7,552 bases of DNA, taken from the NCBI GenBank assembly GCA_002315815.1, contig DCIN01000036.1, positions 1 to 7,552 of the forward strand, in the 5' to 3' direction. This stretch comes from Bacteroidales bacterium UBA1725. Its GTDB lineage: Bacteria; Bacteroidota; Bacteroidia; Bacteroidales; UBA932. Under the pieces are notes generated by a model. The model was not told the origin of the DNA. It searched no databases and saw only the letters and a list, made by a program, of their open reading frames with translations. The position numbers and the translations under genes are program-made. Below are positions 1 through 4,801 of the stretch, in pieces; position 1 is the first letter of the stretch, and the number at the start of each line of letters is the position of its first letter.

Positions 1-30
1 TGCCCCATTTGGCCACTCTGGTACTTGCCC
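1..30 (-). tRNA. tRNA-Tyr, 5' part only
   Basis: On the minus strand a class II-like tRNA 5' end starts at position 30. The acceptor strand GGGCAAG is followed by TA and a D-arm reading CCAGAGTGGCCAAATGGGGCA. The gene runs off the window before the anticodon, so the identity is inferred from the resemblance of this 5' portion to bacterial tRNA-Tyr and from its place 20 bases downstream of tRNA-Thr(UGU). The Thr-Tyr order matches the conserved thrU-tyrU-glyT-thrT-tuf operon. tRNA-Leu or tRNA-Ser, which also have long variable arms, fit the 5' end less well. Confidence 0.75.
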
Positions 31-50
31 AATAAATCAAAAATGCGATG

Positions 51-124
51 AGCCGATGGAGGGAGTCGAACCCACGACCTCGAGATTACAAATCACGCGC
101 TCTAGCCAACTGAGCTACATCGGC
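51..124 (-). tRNA. tRNA-Thr (anticodon UGU)
   Basis: The minus strand folds as a 74-nt cloverleaf. The acceptor stem GCCGATG/CATCGGC is fully paired. The D stem is GCTC/GAGC with an AGTTGGCTA loop, the anticodon loop is TTTGTAA (anticodon TGT, reading ACA and related Thr codons), and the T loop is TTCGACT. The discriminator base is T and no CCA is encoded, so CCA must be added afterwards. The anticodon stem (CGTGA/TCTCG) and the T stem (GTGGG/CCCTC) each contain one U-U opposition. It lies 42 bases downstream of the dxs stop and 20 bases upstream of a second tRNA, with its own strong promoter at 155-184. It probably begins the thrU-tyrU-glyT-thrT-tuf type operon. Confidence 0.95.
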
Positions 125-154
125 ATTTATTTCAAAGTCCCGATTTGCGGACTG

Positions 155-184
155 CAAAGGTAAACATTATTTCTTTTTTTCCAA
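155..184 (-). promoter_or_regulatory. Bacteroidota-type promoter of the tRNA operon
   Basis: Read on the minus strand, a TTG (-33 element, 182-184, inside TTTTTGG) is followed by exactly 19 bases and then TACCTTTG (155-162), a full match to the Bacteroidota -7 consensus TAnnTTTG. The expected transcription start is near 148, about 24 bases before the tRNA-Thr gene. The -33 element lies inside the last codons of dxs, and the dxs stop (167-169) falls between the two promoter elements. A short inverted repeat, TTTGC/GCAAA (144-148 and 154-158), overlaps the -7 end of the promoter. Confidence 0.85.
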
Positions 185-2050
185 AAACTTTTTTAATCTT
201 TTTCGTATTCCCATTGCATCTATTCCGTATTGCGCTCTCTGAGCTGTCTGGCTGTCCTGTTCCGGGAATTCATCAGGAACTCCTGCACCCTCCAGAACCC
301 CCCGGAAACGTATTTCTGCGAGGTACTCCGCCACGGCCCCGTAAAGACCGCCCTTGAGGCAGCCGTCCTCCACAGTAAGAATAGTTCCGTAACTTGTGGC
401 GATTTCAGCAAGAAGACCCTCATCCAGAGGCTTGATGAAATGGAAGCAATAGACTCCGACCTCGTCTCCGAACTCGGCGGCGGCCTCAAGAGCCCGATAA
501 GACAAGGGACCGGCGGCGATTACAGCGACACTTCTACCCTTTTTCATAACATCTGCTTTACCGACAGGCAGTTCTGAGAAAGGCAAGTCACGCCAGTCTG
601 TCCCCTCCCCCATTCCACGTGGATATCTTATTATAAAGGGGCTTTTGGCATACCTGTATGCCGTGTACATCATCTGCTTGAGCTGAAGTTCATCTCTGGG
701 GACAGCTATCACCATTCCGGGAATGCTGCGGTATGCCGCCATATCATACAGACCCTGATGAGTCGCACCGTCTTCGCCGACAAGTCCGGCACGGTCGAAG
801 CACAGGACCACGGGCAGACGCTGCAGGGCGAGGTCGTGTATTATCTGGTCATAGGCACGCTGCGAAAAAGTGGAGTATATGTTGCAGAAGACCTTTAGCC
901 CGGAGGCCGCCATTCCAGCCGAAAAAGTGACGGCGTGCTCCTCCTCTATCCCCACATCGAAGAATTGAGCAGGAAGTTCCTTCGAAAGGGCTGTCATCCC
1001 ACAGCCTGTGCACATTGCCGGTGTCACTCCGACAACTTTGGAGTCATTCCTCGCCAACTCCAGCAGAACCTCTCCGAAAACATCCTGATACCGATTGCGG
1101 GAATAGGAATGTTTCTCTCTTTCACCGGTAACGGGATTGAAACGCCCCGGAGCGTGCCAGGTCACCGGATCCGCTTCCGCCGGGGCGAATCCCCTGCCCT
1201 TGACTGTGACGCAGTGAAGCAGACGGGGTCCGTGCAGACGCTTGAGCTTCTCCAGAGTGTCGACCACCAGAGATATGTCGTTGCCGTCAATAGGTCCGAA
1301 ATATCGGAAACCCAGAGATTCAAAAATGTCTCCCCTGCTCTGCTTGACGAACCAGGACTTGAGGCTCCTCGTCCAAATCTGCAGAGCCCGGCGCACCCTG
1401 CTCTCTCCCAGCCTGTCCCACACCTGCGCCTTCATCCTGTTGTAACTGGAACTGGTGGTGACTTTGAGCAGATGGTTGTGCAGGGCACCTCGATTCCCGT
1501 CTATGGACTGGTTGTTGTCATTGAGTATCACCAGAATATCGGTATTGCTCTCCCCTGCATTGTTCAGGCCCTCGAAGGCAAGTCCTCCGGAAAGGGCACC
1601 GTCACCTACCAGAGCTACGACTTTATTGTCCAGCCCCAGAAGGCGCGATGCCTCAGCCATACCGACGGCAGCCGAAACCGCAGTGGATGAGTGGCCGACT
1701 CCAAACGCATCGTATTCGCTCTCAGACATCTTGGGGAATCCGCTGATTCCTTCGCGCATCCTGATCTTGCGGAACAGTTCCCTGCGGCCGGTGAGTATCT
1801 TGTGCGCGTAAGCCTGATGACCTACATCGAACACCAGCTTGTCCTCGGGAGCGTCGAAAACATAATGCATTCCCACTATCAGCTCCACCGCCCCGAGACT
1901 GGATGCAAGATGGCCGGGGGAGATGGAACAGCATTCCAGGATGTACGAGCGTATCTCCGAACACAATTCACCCAGTTCAGCAATGCTGAAACCCTTGATA
2001 TCAGCCGGTGAATTTATCTTGTCCAGAAGTCTGTACTCCATTTTCTGCAT
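167..2050 (-). CDS. dxs: 1-deoxy-D-xylulose-5-phosphate synthase
   Basis: DXS is cytoplasmic. It condenses pyruvate with glyceraldehyde 3-phosphate, using thiamine diphosphate, to form 1-deoxy-D-xylulose 5-phosphate, the entry step of the MEP isoprenoid pathway and a precursor for thiamine and pyridoxal. Numbered from the longest start at 2071 (634 residues), it shows SPGH near 52, the GHSS motif near 126, the ThDP/metal motif GDG at 156-158 followed by an N-rich strand, the catalytic Glu at 377 in IEEEH, DRAG at 426 and RYPRG at 482, then the C-terminal transketolase domain. Length and motifs are intact. Starts are possible at 2071, 2050 and 2041. I use 2050 because only it has GGAG at good spacing (2057-2060); homology would place the start at 2041 (MEYRLL). 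It follows the second MFS gene by about 48 bases and is probably the last gene of that transcript. Confidence 0.95.
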   Translation of the reverse strand: MQKMEYRLLDKINSPADIKGFSIAELGELCSEIRSYILECCSISPGHLASSLGAVELIVGMHYVFDAPEDKLVFDVGHQAYAHKILTGRRELFRKIRMREGISGFPKMSESEYDAFGVGHSSTAVSAAVGMAEASRLLGLDNKVVALVGDGALSGGLAFEGLNNAGESNTDILVILNDNNQSIDGNRGALHNHLLKVTTSSSYNRMKAQVWDRLGESRVRRALQIWTRSLKSWFVKQSRGDIFESLGFRYFGPIDGNDISLVVDTLEKLKRLHGPRLLHCVTVKGRGFAPAEADPVTWHAPGRFNPVTGEREKHSYSRNRYQDVFGEVLLELARNDSKVVGVTPAMCTGCGMTALSKELPAQFFDVGIEEEHAVTFSAGMAASGLKVFCNIYSTFSQRAYDQIIHDLALQRLPVVLCFDRAGLVGEDGATHQGLYDMAAYRSIPGMVIAVPRDELQLKQMMYTAYRYAKSPFIIRYPRGMGEGTDWRDLPFSELPVGKADVMKKGRSVAVIAAGPLSYRALEAAAEFGDEVGVYCFHFIKPLDEGLLAEIATSYGTILTVEDGCLKGGLYGAVAEYLAEIRFRGVLEGAGVPDEFPEQDSQTAQRAQYGIDAMGIRKRLKKFLEKKK

Positions 2051-2100
2051 ATCTTGCTCCGTATCCTGCATATTTTGCTCGTATCTTGCTTATTTTGCTC
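2040..2100 (-). repeat. Three imperfect ~20-bp tandem repeats at the dxs start
   Basis: On the minus strand GAGCAAAATAAGCAAGATAC (2081-2100) is followed by GAGCAAAATATGCAGGATAC (2061-2080) and a third, more diverged copy beginning GAGCAAGATATGCAG (2040-2059, after one extra G). The array begins next to the stop codon of the MFS gene and ends at the conserved start of dxs. Copies two and three each contain ATGCAG, giving two in-frame start codons 21 bases apart. In copy one the same place reads AAGCAA and is not a start. Confidence 0.85.
2057..2060 (-). promoter_or_regulatory. Ribosome binding site GGAG for dxs
   Basis: GGAG lies six bases upstream of the ATG at 2050-2048 on the minus strand. 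It is the only start-proximal Shine-Dalgarno match with good spacing among the three possible dxs starts, so it favours the middle start. It lies within the third tandem repeat copy. In the second copy the same place reads CGAG, a weaker match in front of the ATG at 2071. Confidence 0.5.
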
Positions 2101-3406
2101 AATTCAAGTGCCGCAATCTGTCAAGCGTCACGGCAAGACAGACTGCCATTGCACCCAGGCAGAGGAAAAGCCACTCCACTTTGGCCACGCCGGGTAGTCC
2201 GGAGTCTTCAGCCAGAATCCCGCCTACTATCTTGGGAACAAAGAAGAGTCCTACATTCTGAATCCAGTAGATGAGCGAGTAAGCCGTGCCAAGAGCTTTT
2301 TCCGGAACCGTCCTGGGGACTGACGGCCACATAGCCGAAGGCACAAGCGAATAGCCGAGGCCGAGAAGAGCGATTCCTGCATAGCCGAAGAACTGCACTC
2401 CCTGCGGGGCAAAGGCCAGACAGACGTGCCCGAGCAGAACGGAAACGCTTCCCAGAATCATCCACCGTGCCGCGTGCCCCAATTTGTCCACAAGGACACC
2501 GAAAAGAGGAGTGAACACAATGGTGAAGAAAGGAATCATCGCCACCATAGTGCCGGCGGCGGCGGAATCGGTCCCGAATCTTGGAATGACCACCGCAGTG
2601 CCAAACTTCTTGAATGAGCTCACGCAGCAATAGAAGCTGACACATAGCAGTCCTATCATTATGAAGCGGGGATTCTTGAAAAGACCCAGAATGTCCCTGA
2701 ACGAGAAAGCATCCTCCTTCTCCACAGTTCCACGACTGTATCTGACACCCTCCGCAGCATCTTTGCGGGCATCCAGAAAAACGAACAGACCCCAGACCAG
2801 TACGCCGGCCACCAACAGGGCCATACCGACCAGAGCGGGACGGGCGGTGTCAGCGACAGTGTAGTAATCCTTGGGGACACCGACTATAAAGGGCGCGGAT
2901 ATCAGCGCAATTGCAGTACCGGCACGGGCAATGGCCAGTTGCAGGCCCATTGCGAAAGACATATTGCCGTGCTTGAACCATCTGGCTATGGATCGGGTCA
3001 CCGCCACTCCGGCAATCTCGCTGCCAAGTCCGAAAAGCATCCTGCCCACACGTCCGAGGGCAACGGCTTCGGGCTTGGGCAGGCCTCCCGCAACACCGAA
3101 ACAGGAAAGCGCGGCTCCACAGGCCATCATCGCGACAAACACTGAGCCCATAATGCGAATTCCGAAAATATCGAGCAGCACCCCTCCGACAATGAGCCCG
3201 CCGCAGACGCAAAGCAGGCTGTAGTCGCCGATGAAATTGCCCAAGTCTCTGGAATCCCATCCCAGGGCAAGTTGCCCGGGATTGCCGAACAGATGCGATA
3301 CCGATGAGAACATATCGTCGAAGAAATACGACGCGAACATCGGAACCACAAGGCAGGCAAGAGCCAGCCATTTCAGGCTGTGTTTTTTTCGAAAGCCGGA
3401 AAGCAC
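2099..3406 (-). CDS. MFS transporter, MFSD1-like (second of a tandem pair)
   Basis: This is an inner-membrane major facilitator superfamily carrier of 435 residues with about 12 predicted hydrophobic segments. The first, near residues 11-29, ends in the sequence SYFFDDM. The loop-2/3 region LLDIFGIR is near 78-84. RWFKHGNMSFAMG is at 142-154, a charged central loop spans about 212-238, and MWPSVP followed by EKALGTAYSLIYWIQNVG spans 359-386. These signatures resemble the MFSD1-type branch of MFS (judged from memory), whose characterised vertebrate member moves dipeptides; the substrate here is unknown. The start is GTG at 3406-3404, the first plausible start after the in-frame TAA of the upstream MFS gene, with only a weak Shine-Dalgarno sequence. 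That suggests translation by re-initiation or coupling. It is paralogous to the preceding gene and lies directly upstream of dxs. Confidence 0.85.
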   Translation of the reverse strand: MLSGFRKKHSLKWLALACLVVPMFASYFFDDMFSSVSHLFGNPGQLALGWDSRDLGNFIGDYSLLCVCGGLIVGGVLLDIFGIRIMGSVFVAMMACGAALSCFGVAGGLPKPEAVALGRVGRMLFGLGSEIAGVAVTRSIARWFKHGNMSFAMGLQLAIARAGTAIALISAPFIVGVPKDYYTVADTARPALVGMALLVAGVLVWGLFVFLDARKDAAEGVRYSRGTVEKEDAFSFRDILGLFKNPRFIMIGLLCVSFYCCVSSFKKFGTAVVIPRFGTDSAAAGTMVAMIPFFTIVFTPLFGVLVDKLGHAARWMILGSVSVLLGHVCLAFAPQGVQFFGYAGIALLGLGYSLVPSAMWPSVPRTVPEKALGTAYSLIYWIQNVGLFFVPKIVGGILAEDSGLPGVAKVEWLFLCLGAMAVCLAVTLDRLRHLN

Positions 3407-3421
3407 GGTCAGACTGCCCGA

Positions 3422-4801
3422 TTACTTCTTGATATTGGGAAGTTCGAGCCCGTAGCCCTTCCTCCTGTCCTCAACCCTGAGAAGCAGGCTGAAGATGAAA
3501 GCGAGAACACCGAAGCAGGAGAATACTATCATAGGCACGAGGTAGCTTCCGGTGTTCTGGCGCAGAGAGCCAATGAGCATCGGGACAAAACAGAGTCCTA
3601 TGTTCTGAACCCAGAAAATCAGACAGTATGCACTGCCGAGTATCTTCTCGTCGATAATCTTGGGTACTGAAGGCCAGAGAGCTGCCGGAACGAGCGAGAA
3701 ACTGACTCCCAGAACAACAATAAGCGTGAGAGCCAGCCACTTCTGCGGGAATACGGGAAGCAGGAATGCAAAGCTCAAATGACAAGCTATCATTATGACT
3801 GAACCAGCCATCAGCATTGTAGCCCCCTTGCCCACACGGTCGAGGAAAATGCCGAGGAGAGGGGTGAGGCACATTGCAAGTATGGGGAAGCAGCTGAAGA
3901 GTCTGGCCGCAGCGGCGGCATCCAGAGCAAGAGTCTCTTCGAGGAAATTGGTCGCATATCTCTGGAACGGGAATATTGCGCTGTAATACAGAACACAGAG
4001 CAGAGCCACAATCCAGAACATCTTGCTCCTGAAAATCGCCCCCAAATCGCTGATATGGAACTCATCCTCCGGAGATTTCTCTTCGGTGGCAAAGCCCTCC
4101 TCAACGAGCTGACTGTCGAAGCGGCTGTCCATAAAGGAGAAAATCACAAAGTTCAGAAGCCCTATGCAAAGCAGAGCTCCGCAGAAACCCAGAGGAGCGC
4201 TGATGGTGCCGCCAAACTTGTCCGAAATAAGGGGAGCTATCCACATAACGCCGAAAACTCCGAGTCTTGCAATAGCCATCTCAAGTCCCATCGCAAGAGC
4301 CATTTCCTTGCCTTTGAACCACTTGGCAAGAATCTTGGACACATTGGTGCCCTCCATTTCGCAGCCGCAGCCGAAAATCATAAAGCCAAGAGATGCCATC
4401 TTGGCACTTGCAGGCATCTCCACCCACCAGGTTCCCAGCCAGCCGCAAAGAGCGGTACCCTGGAACCAATCACTGATTCCTATGAACTTGATTCCGGCTC
4501 CCAGAACCATAAGACCGGCAGAGAGGACTCCTGAGAAACGGACTCCGAGCTTGTCAAGGATGACACCGGCGATTATCAAGAAACCGCAGACGTTGAGGAT
4601 GTACTCTGATGCGGCATATTTGCCGAACACGCCGCTGTTCCATCCCAAGTTGCTCTCCACGAGTGACTTGAGAGGGGACATAACGTCCACGAACATATAG
4701 GCGAAGAACATCGTCAGAGCTACAAGAGCGAGAACGGCCCACCGCAAAAACGGATTGTCGTTCATCAATTGTTTGGTTTTGGCTGTCATATCATTTTGCA
4801 T
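3422..4801 (-). CDS. MFS transporter, MFSD1-like (first of a tandem pair)
   Basis: This is an inner-membrane MFS carrier of 459 residues from the chosen start, with about 12 predicted membrane segments. Visible marks are a first hydrophobic segment at about 19-40, ILDKLGVRFSG at 81-91, KWFKGKEMALAMG at 160-172, an acidic central loop at about 224-248, YYSAIFPFQRYA at 272-283, LWPSVP at 375-380, and LGSAYCLIFWVQNIG soon after. The WFKGKE and WPS(V/I)P signatures are shared with the next gene and with MFSD1-type carriers. In-frame ATGs exist at 4825, 4801, 4789 and 4765. I use 4801, which has a partial GAG site; 4789 starts one base after the glycerate kinase stop. A candidate promoter and inverted repeat lie just upstream. 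Proximity to glycerate kinase makes glycerate or a similar acid a reasonable guess, but the substrate cannot be read from the sequence. Confidence 0.85.
   Translation of the reverse strand: MQNDMTAKTKQLMNDNPFLRWAVLALVALTMFFAYMFVDVMSPLKSLVESNLGWNSGVFGKYAASEYILNVCGFLIIAGVILDKLGVRFSGVLSAGLMVLGAGIKFIGISDWFQGTALCGWLGTWWVEMPASAKMASLGFMIFGCGCEMEGTNVSKILAKWFKGKEMALAMGLEMAIARLGVFGVMWIAPLISDKFGGTISAPLGFCGALLCIGLLNFVIFSFMDSRFDSQLVEEGFATEEKSPEDEFHISDLGAIFRSKMFWIVALLCVLYYSAIFPFQRYATNFLEETLALDAAAAARLFSCFPILAMCLTPLLGIFLDRVGKGATMLMAGSVIMIACHLSFAFLLPVFPQKWLALTLIVVLGVSFSLVPAALWPSVPKIIDEKILGSAYCLIFWVQNIGLCFVPMLIGSLRQNTGSYLVPMIVFSCFGVLAFIFSLLLRVEDRRKGYGLELPNIKK

Noticed and set aside
935..1690. 251-codon plus-strand open frame inside dxs
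   Set aside because: It is antisense to intact DXS motifs and has no recognisable protein features; it is a by-product of codon bias.
4164..4700. Plus-strand open frame inside the first MFS gene
   Set aside because: It is antisense to conserved MFS segments, has a low-complexity composition, and has no promoter or ribosome site.
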